Shown here in pieces: positions 1-6,215 of a DNA stretch of 6,480 bases (position 1 is the first letter of the stretch; each line of letters starts with the position of its first letter). Origin of the DNA: Pseudomonadota bacterium (lineage in GTDB: Bacteria > Verrucomicrobiota > Verrucomicrobiia > Chthoniobacterales > UBA6821); assembly GCA_009928265.1 (NCBI GenBank), contig RFPR01000119.1:1-6480 (forward strand), written 5' to 3'. The notes beneath the pieces are model-generated. The model did no database searches. It had not been told where the DNA came from and saw only the letters and a list, made by a program, of their open reading frames with translations. The translations under genes and the position numbers were made by a program.

Positions 1-1404
1 GAGACCCACGGAGATACCGGCGACTGGGCGCTTGATGGGAACACCCGCATCCATGAGGGCGAGCACGCCTGCGCAGACGGAGGCCATCGAGGTGGAGCCG
101 TTGGACTCCATCACCTCGCTGGTGACGCGGAGGGCGTAAGGGAAATCCTTCTGGCTCGGAATGACTGGGAAGATGGAGCGCTCGGCGAGGGCTCCGTGTC
201 CGATCTCGCGGCGGTTCTGTCCTCCGAAACGGCCGGTCTCGCCGACACTGAAGGGAGGGAAGTTGTAGTGCAACAGGAAGCTCTTGGTGGTCTCGCCGCC
301 GCCGTACCCGTCGATCATCTGGGCCTCGTCGGTGGTGCCGAGCGTGGCCAAGGCCATCGCCTGGGTCTCACCGCGGGCGAACAAAGCCGAACCGTGGGCA
401 CGGGGCAGAACCGAGGTCTCGCTCGAGAGCTGACGGAGCTCGGCGAGGCCGCGGCCGTCGCAGCGCTTCTGCTTGTCGAGGATGCTCACGCGGAAGGCCT
501 TCTTTTGAAGGTAATCAAACGCCTGGGAGATCTCGAACTTCGAAGCGGCGGGGAATTTCTCGAGGATCTTCGCGCTTACTTCCTCGCGCAAGGCTCCGAC
601 GGCCTTGCCACGGGCAACCTTGCTGGGGGTGTAGAGGGCCGCCTCGATGCGGTCGCCCGCAACCTTGTAGGCGATTTCAAGCATGGCCTCGTCGACGTTG
701 AGGAGCGTGAACTCGCGCTTGGGCTTGCCGGCCTTGGCGATGAGCTCGTTCTGAGCAGCGATCAGTGGACGGGTCTGCTCGCGGGCAAAATCAAGGGCCT
801 TCTTGAAGTCCTCCTCGGGAAGCTCGTTGGCGGCACCCTCGATCATGATGACCTGCTCGCCGTCTCCGACGTACACAAGATCGAGATCACTCTCCTCGCG
901 CTGGGCGTGGGTGGGGTTCACGACGAACTGGCCGTTGATGCGGCCAACACGGACTGCCGCGATCGGCTTTTCGAACGGAATGTCCGAGACACAGAGGGCG
1001 GCCGAGGCGCCGTTGATGGAGAGGATGTCGGGATCGATCTCGCCATCCGCGGAGAGCAGGATGCTGATGATCTGCGTGTCGTAGAAGTAGTTCTTAGGGA
1101 AGAGCGGTCGCAGGGGACGATCTGTCATGCGTGCGGTCAGGATCTCCTTCTCGCTGGGACGGCCCTCGCGCTTGAAGTATCCTCCGGGGAACTTGCCTAC
1201 GGCGGCGGCTTTCTCCTTATAGTCAACGGTGAGAGGGAAGAAGTCCTGCCCCTCCTTGACGGTAGTGGCGGAGACAGCGGAAACAAGGACGATGGTCTCG
1301 CCCGAGGTGACGACGACGGCGCCGTCGGCTAGCTTGGCGATCTTGCCGGTCTCGAAGGTGATGGGATTCTGGCCAACGTTGGCCGTGGTGATTGTGTGGG
1401 ACAT
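1..1404 (-). CDS. pnp: Polynucleotide phosphorylase (PNPase), N-terminal 468 residues; 3' end beyond window
   Basis: PNPase degrades RNA 3'-to-5' with phosphate, releasing nucleoside diphosphates. It is a cytoplasmic trimer and often a degradosome partner. The frame is open from ATG at 1404 to the window edge. The first RNase PH-like domain spans about residues 12-140, with KREGRPSEKE (78-87) and RPLRPLFP (97-104). An all-helical linker follows at about 235-315. The second RNase PH domain begins near KRCDGRGLAELR (313-324) and contains GSALFARGETQ (338-348), GHGALAERS (402-410) and ESNGSTSMASVC (433-444). The family is usually about 700 residues, so the catalytic aspartates of the second PH domain and the KH and S1 RNA-binding domains lie outside. 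The start agrees with family N-termini, but no Shine-Dalgarno sequence precedes it. It lies downstream of rpsO, the order common in bacteria. Identification is secure. Confidence 0.97.
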   Translation of the reverse strand, partial: MSHTITTANVGQNPITFETGKIAKLADGAVVVTSGETIVLVSAVSATTVKEGQDFFPLTVDYKEKAAAVGKFPGGYFKREGRPSEKEILTARMTDRPLRPLFPKNYFYDTQIISILLSADGEIDPDILSINGASAALCVSDIPFEKPIAAVRVGRINGQFVVNPTHAQREESDLDLVYVGDGEQVIMIEGAANELPEEDFKKALDFAREQTRPLIAAQNELIAKAGKPKREFTLLNVDEAMLEIAYKVAGDRIEAALYTPSKVARGKAVGALREEVSAKILEKFPAASKFEISQAFDYLQKKAFRVSILDKQKRCDGRGLAELRQLSSETSVLPRAHGSALFARGETQAMALATLGTTDEAQMIDGYGGGETTKSFLLHYNFPPFSVGETGRFGGQNRREIGHGALAERSIFPVIPSQKDFPYALRVTSEVMESNGSTSMASVCAGVLALMDAGVPIKRPVAGISVGL

Positions 1405-1450
1405 GGGAATCAGTGGTGTTAGGGTGGATGAGGGTCTCCAGATGCTCGCT

Positions 1451-1550
1451 CCTTGGATCAAGGGCGGGGTGGATGCGGAGGATGCTCCATGCAGGAGCAC
1501 CGGCCTCTTAGTGGTTCTTGTGTGGGTCAATCCCGCCTTCGACGGAAGGC
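1451..1550 (-). promoter_or_regulatory. Structured pnp 5' leader with three small hairpins
   Basis: In transcript order there are three perfect short inverted repeats ahead of pnp. GCCTTC/GAAGGC pairs across a 4-nt loop (1550-1535), with flanking G/C bases that could extend it. TGCTCC/GGAGCA pairs across 5 nt (1499-1483). CCTTG/CAAGG pairs across 3 nt (1463-1451). The heptamer GAGCATC occurs twice (1447-1441 and 1487-1481). None is followed by a T-run, so they are not intrinsic terminators. In Escherichia coli the pnp leader is cut by RNase III and then controlled by PNPase itself. A similar role here is inferred from position and structure only. Confidence 0.4.
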
Positions 1551-1554
1551 AGGG

Positions 1555-1585
1555 GTTATATGCAGTCAGGTCGTGGAATTTCCAA
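1555..1585 (-). promoter_or_regulatory. pnp: Candidate promoter for pnp
   Basis: The -10-like hexamer TATAAC (1560-1555, five of six consensus bases) lies 19 bp downstream of TTGGAA (1585-1580, four of six). The spacing is longer than the 17 bp optimum. A start site near 1548 would give a leader of about 145 nt that includes the hairpins ahead of pnp. A pnp promoter separate from the rpsO promoter is known in E. coli. This one is a pattern match only. Confidence 0.25.
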
Positions 1586-1636
1586 AAGCCCCATCACCCA
1601 CCCTTATCGGGTAAGTCTCGTGGCTGAGGAAATTCC
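1575..1636 (-). promoter_or_regulatory. Long imperfect stem-loop between rpsO and pnp (possible RNase processing or 3'-end structure)
   Basis: In the transcript, GGAATTTCC (1636-1628) is exactly complementary to GGAAATTCC (1583-1575). Inside, after a 2x3 internal loop, AGCC (1625-1622) pairs with GGCT (1590-1587). An inner ACCC/GGGT pair can form around a GATAA loop. The stacked helices begin 11 nt after the rpsO stop codon. No U-tract follows, so it does not look like an intrinsic terminator. Its position fits an RNase III-type processing site or a protective 3' structure for the rpsO message. Confidence 0.5.
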
Positions 1637-1647
1637 TATGATCCGGA

Positions 1648-1902
1648 TTACTTACGGAGATCGAGCTTCTCGATGAGCTTCTGATAGCGCTCGGAAGCAG
1701 TCTCCTTGAGATAATCAAGAAGACGGCGGCGCTGGGCGACCATCTTGAGAAGACCGCGACGCGAGGAATGATCCTTGGCGTTGGTCTTGAGATGGTCGGT
1801 CAGGGAGCCGATCCTCTGGGTGAGGCTGGCGATCTGTACATCGGCGCTGCCGGTGTCGTTGTCATGCAGCCGGATTGCTGCGATTTCTGTTGTCTCTGTC
1901 AT
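1648..1902 (-). CDS. rpsO: 30S ribosomal protein S15
   Basis: This 84-residue protein is a primary 16S rRNA-binding protein that nucleates assembly of the 30S central domain. The family core is clear: DTGSADVQIASLTQRI (about residues 16-31), then HLKTNAKDHSSRRGLL (about 37-52) and RRRLLDYLKE near 58-67, ending in LDLRK. Family members are usually 85-90 residues; this copy is slightly short at its N-terminus. ATG at 1902 is the natural start: it gives the expected N-terminal length and agrees with a promoter-like element just upstream. No Shine-Dalgarno motif is present, and the short leader is A/T-rich with a perfect 10-bp palindrome. pnp follows after 243 bp. In E. coli S15 represses its own mRNA through a leader structure; whether that happens here cannot be judged. 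Confidence 0.98.
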   Translation of the reverse strand: MTETTEIAAIRLHDNDTGSADVQIASLTQRIGSLTDHLKTNAKDHSSRRGLLKMVAQRRRLLDYLKETASERYQKLIEKLDLRK

Positions 1903-1909
1903 GTTTTTA

Positions 1910-1919
1910 TTTAGCTAAA
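1910..1919. repeat. 10-bp perfect palindrome just upstream of rpsO
   Basis: TTTAGCTAAA is fully self-complementary and ends 7 nt before the rpsO ATG, where a ribosome would dock. It could be a weak RNA self-pairing or dimerisation site or a protein site, or chance. A function is not shown. Confidence 0.3.
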
Positions 1920-1923
1920 GGTG

Positions 1924-1953
1924 AGTGTAAGAGAAAAAAGCTCCCCCTAACAA
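1924..1953 (-). promoter_or_regulatory. rpsO: Candidate sigma70-type promoter for rpsO
   Basis: TTGTTA (1953-1948) and TACACT (1929-1924) each match four of six consensus bases and are 18 bp apart. Initiation about 7 nt downstream of the -10 would leave a 5' leader of only about 14-18 nt, which fits the lack of any Shine-Dalgarno sequence. A separate promoter is expected here because the envelope genes upstream differ in function from rpsO-pnp. The call rests on a pattern match. Confidence 0.3.
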
Positions 1954-1956
1954 GGG
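1934..1956 (-). terminator. Weak candidate terminator after the parvulin gene
   Basis: In the transcript a 4-bp stem CCCT/AGGG with a TGTT loop (1956-1945) is followed, after GGAGC, by six T residues (1939-1934). The stem is short and set back 5 nt from the T-run, so termination would be inefficient at best. It overlaps the -35 part of the candidate rpsO promoter, so at most one reading may be right. Read-through from the envelope operon into rpsO is quite possible. Confidence 0.2.
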
Positions 1957-1980
1957 TTTTATTGGAAAAGCCCAGCGGGA

Positions 1981-2874
1981 TCAGTTCCCTTTGGAGTCAA
2001 CCAGCTTGGAAACCGCGATCTCGTTCAGGGTTACCGGATTATCCTGCAGCAGTTTGGCCAAGTAGGCCTTGCCGAGCACCTGGGCTTTCTGGTTCCGCAA
2101 TTCGTTGGTCAGCGAAGCCTTCACCTCGTCCATGGAAGCCGTGTAGGGATCCTTGACCTCCGTGAGGCGCACGATATGCCAACCGTCATTCAGGCGGATC
2201 GGGTCGGTCGTGCCGTTTTTGGAGAGGGAGGCTAGTGCCGAGCGGATCTCAGGCTGAATCTGGGATTCGGCCAGGAATCCAAGATCCCCTCCCCGTTGGG
2301 CGCTTGCTGCATCGTCGCTCTGGGACTTGGCTACTGCGGCAAAATCACCGGCCTTGGCCGCTTTCACAGCAGCATCGACACGAGACTGGGACTTCTCCTC
2401 GACAGCCTTGTCGGTACCCTTGGGGCAGGCGATGTAGATCTGGGAGAGACGATACTGTTTGGGGACCTGGAGGGCATTCGCCTTCTTCAACTGATCATAG
2501 GCTTCCTGTAATTCCGTATTGGAAGGGAAATCCTGAGGAGGTGCAGCAACGGATTGGAGATAGGACTGGGTGATCGCCTGCTGGCGCATCTTCTCCAAGG
2601 CCGCGAGCACCTGGGACTGCTGGTCCCATTTCTTGGCAAGCGCCTCTTTGTACACCAGTTGCTGGATAATCAGTCCACGGACATATTCATTCAGCGCAGC
2701 AGGATTCTTGGAAAGGGCGAGTTGATCCCGCACCGAGAGTTTTTCAATAAACGGCTTGATGTCATCGGAGCGCACTTCGCTCCCACCGACTTTGGCAATG
2801 ACGGTGGAATCAGCGGCCTTAACGGAGAGCGTGAGGGCGATGAAGGAAAAAAGGAGGGTTGCTTGGGTTTTCAT
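1981..2874 (-). CDS. Secreted peptidyl-prolyl cis-trans isomerase, parvulin (SurA/PrsA/PpiC) type
   Basis: This 297-residue periplasmic foldase is predicted to help fold or chaperone exported proteins, most plausibly outer-membrane proteins such as the nearby porin. Residues 1-20 form a signal peptide with a probable cut after VKA, before ADS. Residues about 25-135 are helical, like the SurA N-terminal chaperone domain, including VGGSEVRSDDIK and a basic, Gln-rich helix near 64-106. A single parvulin domain spans about 141-241: YRLSQIYIA (141-149), the FAAVAKSQSDD segment (178-188), GGDLGFL (195-201) and GWHIVRL (231-237). A helical tail follows to 297. The first conserved His of active parvulins is Gln145 here, whereas His233 is kept, so isomerase activity may be reduced. 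The gene starts 48 bp after the coiled-coil gene and has no Shine-Dalgarno sequence. The parvulin family call is firm; assignment to SurA or PrsA proper is not. Confidence 0.92.
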   Translation of the reverse strand: MKTQATLLFSFIALTLSVKAADSTVIAKVGGSEVRSDDIKPFIEKLSVRDQLALSKNPAALNEYVRGLIIQQLVYKEALAKKWDQQSQVLAALEKMRQQAITQSYLQSVAAPPQDFPSNTELQEAYDQLKKANALQVPKQYRLSQIYIACPKGTDKAVEEKSQSRVDAAVKAAKAGDFAAVAKSQSDDAASAQRGGDLGFLAESQIQPEIRSALASLSKNGTTDPIRLNDGWHIVRLTEVKDPYTASMDEVKASLTNELRNQKAQVLGKAYLAKLLQDNPVTLNEIAVSKLVDSKGN

Positions 2875-2922
2875 AAAGTGTTTTGCGAGAATTTTTCGGA
2901 AATGCTGAGGGATAGGGTCCTG

Positions 2923-3606
2923 TTAGTCGACTTTCTTTAACTGTGCGCTGGAGCCCGCAGCAGGAGGCGCCTCTTGCTTCTCAGGGCGAATGCTCTGATC
3001 GGTCAGCTTGTTCTGATAGTCCTGCACTAGGTTCTGGAACTTGACCTTGGTCAAACCGACGAAAGGCTCCCTAGCGGAAATGGCCGTTCCCAGACCGAAC
3101 TGGGCATATCGATCCAGCACCTCGTTGGCCAGGCGGTACATCTCAGCGTTACGCACCTGCTGGTCGGAAATGCGTCGCTCTAGCAGAATGCACTTGGAGG
3201 CGAATTCGGCACGCTTCCCCTCGGTGGCCTTGGCGTAGTCGGCCAACTTGGCGTAGCCCTGCTTCCACTTGGAGAGCGACTCGGTGAGGTGATTCCCGAT
3301 CATCTCGCTATTTGCCAACTTCGTGCGCAGATCATCGATGGTCTCATTGGCCGTCTTCCGTTCGGCCGCGGACTTCTTGGTGAGTTCCTCAAGTTTGCCC
3401 TGCATCTCCTTGACCTTGTCTTCCGCCTCGGACTGCGCAGCCTGGGCTGTGGCAAGTTTTGCGTTTGCATCACGGAGTTGGATCATGGAGTTCTTGACCG
3501 CCTCACGCATCTTCTGCATGGCGGGATCGGCCTTCTCGGCGGCCTTGGATGGAACGGCGGCGATCAGCAGGACTGCCAACATCATCGGAATCGGTTTCAT
3601 GCTCAT
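2923..3606 (-). CDS. Secreted coiled-coil protein of unknown function
   Basis: I do not recognise a named family for this 227-residue protein. A signal peptide (hydrophobic MMLAVLLIAAVP) ends at SKA, residues 20-22, before AEK. Residues about 27-115 are charged heptad-like helix, for example KVKEMQGKLEELTKKSAAE (64-82), predicted to form a coiled coil. A second helical segment (about 117-168) precedes a Gly/Pro-containing motif, FGLGTAISAREPFVGLTKVK (170-189), which looks like the conserved functional part. The tail (about 207-227) is Pro/Ala-rich and ends in KKVD. There is one Cys (139) and no membrane helix beyond the signal. It begins 12 bp after the porin stop, so it is almost certainly co-expressed with it. 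A periplasmic scaffold or partner of the TonB/porin pair is a reasonable inference. Met3 at 3600 is an alternative start, giving a typical MK-leading signal peptide; neither start has a Shine-Dalgarno sequence. Confidence 0.88.
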   Translation of the reverse strand: MSMKPIPMMLAVLLIAAVPSKAAEKADPAMQKMREAVKNSMIQLRDANAKLATAQAAQSEAEDKVKEMQGKLEELTKKSAAERKTANETIDDLRTKLANSEMIGNHLTESLSKWKQGYAKLADYAKATEGKRAEFASKCILLERRISDQQVRNAEMYRLANEVLDRYAQFGLGTAISAREPFVGLTKVKFQNLVQDYQNKLTDQSIRPEKQEAPPAAGSSAQLKKVD

Positions 3607-3618
3607 GTTAGGGAATCG

Positions 3619-6183
3619 TTAGAATCGGGCGTTGATATCCAATTGGAGAATGTCGGCCTTATAGGTGGGACCGGCTATGCCTGTGGCACTCAACCAACGG
3701 GCCCCGATAAAGACATTTTTCGAGAGAGCCAAGTTACCGCCAACGGACCAGCCCTTCAGGTTGGTACCGCCACCGCCGAAATCGGAATCACAGAATCCAT
3801 CGATCACGGCATCAGACTCGACGTATCGGTAAGCAACGCCAAAATCCCAATCCCAGCGCTTTTGCAGGGCTCCGGATCCAACCTTTAACTGGACAATCCC
3901 AGCATTGTTTCCGCCGTTATAACTTCCTCCGCTGTTGATGTTGTTGACCGGCCCGGTGATCAGCGTGTCGTTATAATTGTTATCAGCACCAGGCGTGGGT
4001 CCGGCTCCCAGAATACTCTGCTTGTTGAAAGCTAGGTTATTGTCCCACTCTCCGGAAATAGAGACGACAAACGGTTCCCAATGGCGGTATTCCAAACGCC
4101 CGTTCGCCGAGAGGATATTGTAAGGAGTGATCAATCCAAAATATTGGAACTGATTCTGGTATTGAGGCAACGGCACGAGACCGGGAGCAGGTGGCACCTG
4201 ATTGCCTGCTGCATAGTCTGGATTGTTCACATAGTTAGCTGTTGCAGTATTGGTCACATAGGCCGGCACAAGAGGGTCTGATGTGGTCGGGTATGCATTT
4301 ACCTTCTGGATGTTACGCAACTGCATGTACGTGTTGCCTCGTTGCGCAAAGGAGGGGCGGGTATCGTCGGTATTTCCCTGCGTTTGCTGGTTCGGGGTGA
4401 CCATGGGTGCGGAAACCTGACCCTGGGCATTCTGGAAGTAGTAGTAACCCACGGATCCCTTAAAACTCAGATCTCTCGTGATTTTCCAGTCGAGCCCCAC
4501 CTGCCCCGCATAGAGATATTTGTCATAGCTAGAAACCTTGGACTGGGAAGTGGCTGGAAAATTCAGATCAGTATTGAAATACGGAAAAATTCCCGCCGTG
4601 GCAAAAGGCGTAACCCCTTTTGCAATTTTGTATCGCGCTTGGGCGGCAACTCCGTCGAACCCGATATCATTCGCCCACATGATCGTGGTGGGGGTGTAGA
4701 AAGGATTATCAAAGCGCCCGAACGTGATGGCCGCCATCCGATCGGGGTTGTCACCGAGTTCATACTTTAGGAACGCTCGGTCAATCCAGATGGCATAGGA
4801 GCTGAAATCCCCACCCTGACTGTTCCCACCGCCCCCGGCTTGACCTAAAGTTTGGTTTTCCGATACGGGAGACCCGTTCTGTCCGGTGCCGATCCTGAAT
4901 CCTGAAGTAAAATTCTCGCCCAAATTCATGTCTGCGCCGAATCGGAAACGAATGCGCACTTGGCCGCGTTGTTGCGTGGTATTGTAAGTTGGGGGTGTTT
5001 GACCAGGAGTCTGTTGGGGATAATAGTACTGTTGGCCTGCCGGCAAACCGAGAGCCGCATTTTGGTTTTGGGGAATCGGAAAAAGACCGCTTGGATAAAG
5101 CCCCGGATAGGCTGAGTAAAATGCTCCTTGTTGGTACGGTCCGGGAATCTGGGACATGTTCAACGGTTGACCGGTGTTGATCGCGTTAAAATTCAACGTA
5201 TCCAATAAATCCTGAGAATTTGAAATTGAGTCACTGTCGGGATAATAGTTCCCTTGATAACGGGTACGGAGGTCCATGAAGGGCCGGAATTTGCTCAGCC
5301 ACTCGGGAATATTGGGTTGGTTCCACCCCTCGGCCTGGGCAGCGGCCATGACATCTCGCTTGATCTCATCCTTCATCTCCGCCTTCACGATCTCGGGAAC
5401 GTAGGAAACACTGACCTGATCATCAGATTGAGGGGGAGCGGCGGCTTCCACAGCCATCTGCTGCGCGGCGGCCGCCTGCGTCGCGGCCTGCTGCGTTACC
5501 TGGGCCTGTTGCACGGCGTTCTTTGCATCCTCCTGCGCCTGTCGGATCAGGTCACCTGCATCATCCTTTGTCAGGATGCCGCGCTGGACAAGACGGTTGA
5601 TCAGATTGAGAGTCACGTTCTCAGAAGGAGGCGCAGGTGCTGTGGCAGCCATCTTCTCCGGCGGCTGATCCATATTGGGAGGCTGATCCACCGGGATGGG
5701 CTTGATCGTAGGAGTGGCTGGGGAGAGAGCGGAGGAAGTGTTGGTAGCCACAACAGGAGGCGGCGTGGCAGAAGACTTTACGGCATCGGGTTTTGGCTCG
5801 GAGGAATCGACGGAAACCGTAGAATTCGTGGAAGCATCAGGTGAAGCGGGCGTGGAATCATTTGGCGATGCTGGAGCTGGCACTTGTTGGGAATCGGGTG
5901 CAGGCACCGCAAGCGTTCCTGAACCGGGTGGGAGAACCGCATTCGATGCTGCCGGATCCGGTGGGGAGGCCGTCGGCGTGGCACTGATTGGAGGAGCACT
6001 AGACACGGCGGCGGCAGCATCCGCCATGGCGGCAGTATCCGAGGCCAACGAGGAGGCCGTCGGTTGCTGTGACGACTGCGTGCCAAACAGCGAGTCAGCC
6101 GCCTTGCTGAGATCAAGCGCCATCACCATCAGGAAAAGCCAAAGGAGACCCCTTGCCTGCTTTGAGATCGGATAAGATTTCAT
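3619..6183 (-). CDS. Putative outer-membrane porin with long Pro/Ala/Ser-rich N-terminal linker
   Basis: This 854-residue protein is predicted to form a beta-barrel channel in the outer membrane. A signal peptide spans residues 1-28 (hydrophobic LLWLFLMVMALDL, cut after SKA). Residues about 31-188 are a low-complexity Pro/Ala/Ser/Thr linker. Residues 190-215 (LNLINRLVQRGILTKDDAGD and following) form a small helical module, then an Ala/Gln-rich likely coiled coil runs to about 248. The barrel runs from about 300 to the end: alternating aromatic strands such as GQVRIRFRFGADMNLG, the DSDFGGGGTNLKGWSVGG segment (799-816), and a closing strand ending in ARF. A terminal Phe is the usual BAM recognition signal. 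The pattern matches my memory of the putative porin family Porin_5 (unchecked). Substrate is unknown. Loops near 340-405 and 590-685 are rich in Tyr, Gln, Asn and Pro. The start at 6183 is chosen because it opens the signal peptide; an in-frame extension to 6390 would overlap the upstream gene. Confidence 0.9.
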   Translation of the reverse strand: MKSYPISKQARGLLWLFLMVMALDLSKAADSLFGTQSSQQPTASSLASDTAAMADAAAAVSSAPPISATPTASPPDPAASNAVLPPGSGTLAVPAPDSQQVPAPASPNDSTPASPDASTNSTVSVDSSEPKPDAVKSSATPPPVVATNTSSALSPATPTIKPIPVDQPPNMDQPPEKMAATAPAPPSENVTLNLINRLVQRGILTKDDAGDLIRQAQEDAKNAVQQAQVTQQAATQAAAAQQMAVEAAAPPQSDDQVSVSYVPEIVKAEMKDEIKRDVMAAAQAEGWNQPNIPEWLSKFRPFMDLRTRYQGNYYPDSDSISNSQDLLDTLNFNAINTGQPLNMSQIPGPYQQGAFYSAYPGLYPSGLFPIPQNQNAALGLPAGQQYYYPQQTPGQTPPTYNTTQQRGQVRIRFRFGADMNLGENFTSGFRIGTGQNGSPVSENQTLGQAGGGGNSQGGDFSSYAIWIDRAFLKYELGDNPDRMAAITFGRFDNPFYTPTTIMWANDIGFDGVAAQARYKIAKGVTPFATAGIFPYFNTDLNFPATSQSKVSSYDKYLYAGQVGLDWKITRDLSFKGSVGYYYFQNAQGQVSAPMVTPNQQTQGNTDDTRPSFAQRGNTYMQLRNIQKVNAYPTTSDPLVPAYVTNTATANYVNNPDYAAGNQVPPAPGLVPLPQYQNQFQYFGLITPYNILSANGRLEYRHWEPFVVSISGEWDNNLAFNKQSILGAGPTPGADNNYNDTLITGPVNNINSGGSYNGGNNAGIVQLKVGSGALQKRWDWDFGVAYRYVESDAVIDGFCDSDFGGGGTNLKGWSVGGNLALSKNVFIGARWLSATGIAGPTYKADILQLDINARF

Positions 6184-6215
6184 GGGTTGTTCAGAATTTA
6201 TGCAAAGCGATTGAT

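Noticed and set aside
196..1332. Long plus-strand open frame of 378 codons
   Set aside because: It is entirely antisense to pnp, whose protein motifs are unmistakable. The frame is a by-product of G/C-ending codons, and its translation is an Ala/Gly/Leu/Asp-rich shadow.
1229..1627. Plus-strand frame running through the rpsO-pnp spacer
   Set aside because: It overlaps the pnp start and the structured spacer, has no recognisable domain, and is strand-discordant with all real genes.
1975..1995. Possible terminator hairpin at the parvulin stop codon (CCC-GCT-GGG followed by CTTTT)
   Set aside because: The stem is only 3 bp, too weak to support a terminator call.
3289..3888. Plus-strand frame of 199 codons
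   Set aside because: It is antisense to the coiled-coil gene and the porin 3' end, with no domain or signal.
4563..4763. Minus-strand 66-codon frame inside the porin
   Set aside because: It is an out-of-frame shadow of the barrel coding sequence, with no domain or initiation signal.
5778..6116. Minus-strand 112-codon frame inside the porin linker
   Set aside because: This Arg/Pro-rich translation is the shifted frame of the repetitive Pro/Ala/Ser linker; the in-frame protein is clearly the porin.
5254..6175. Plus-strand frames opposite the porin linker
   Set aside because: Gly/Arg/His- or Ala/Glu-rich translations arise from reading the Pro/Ala-rich linker backwards; there is no independent support.
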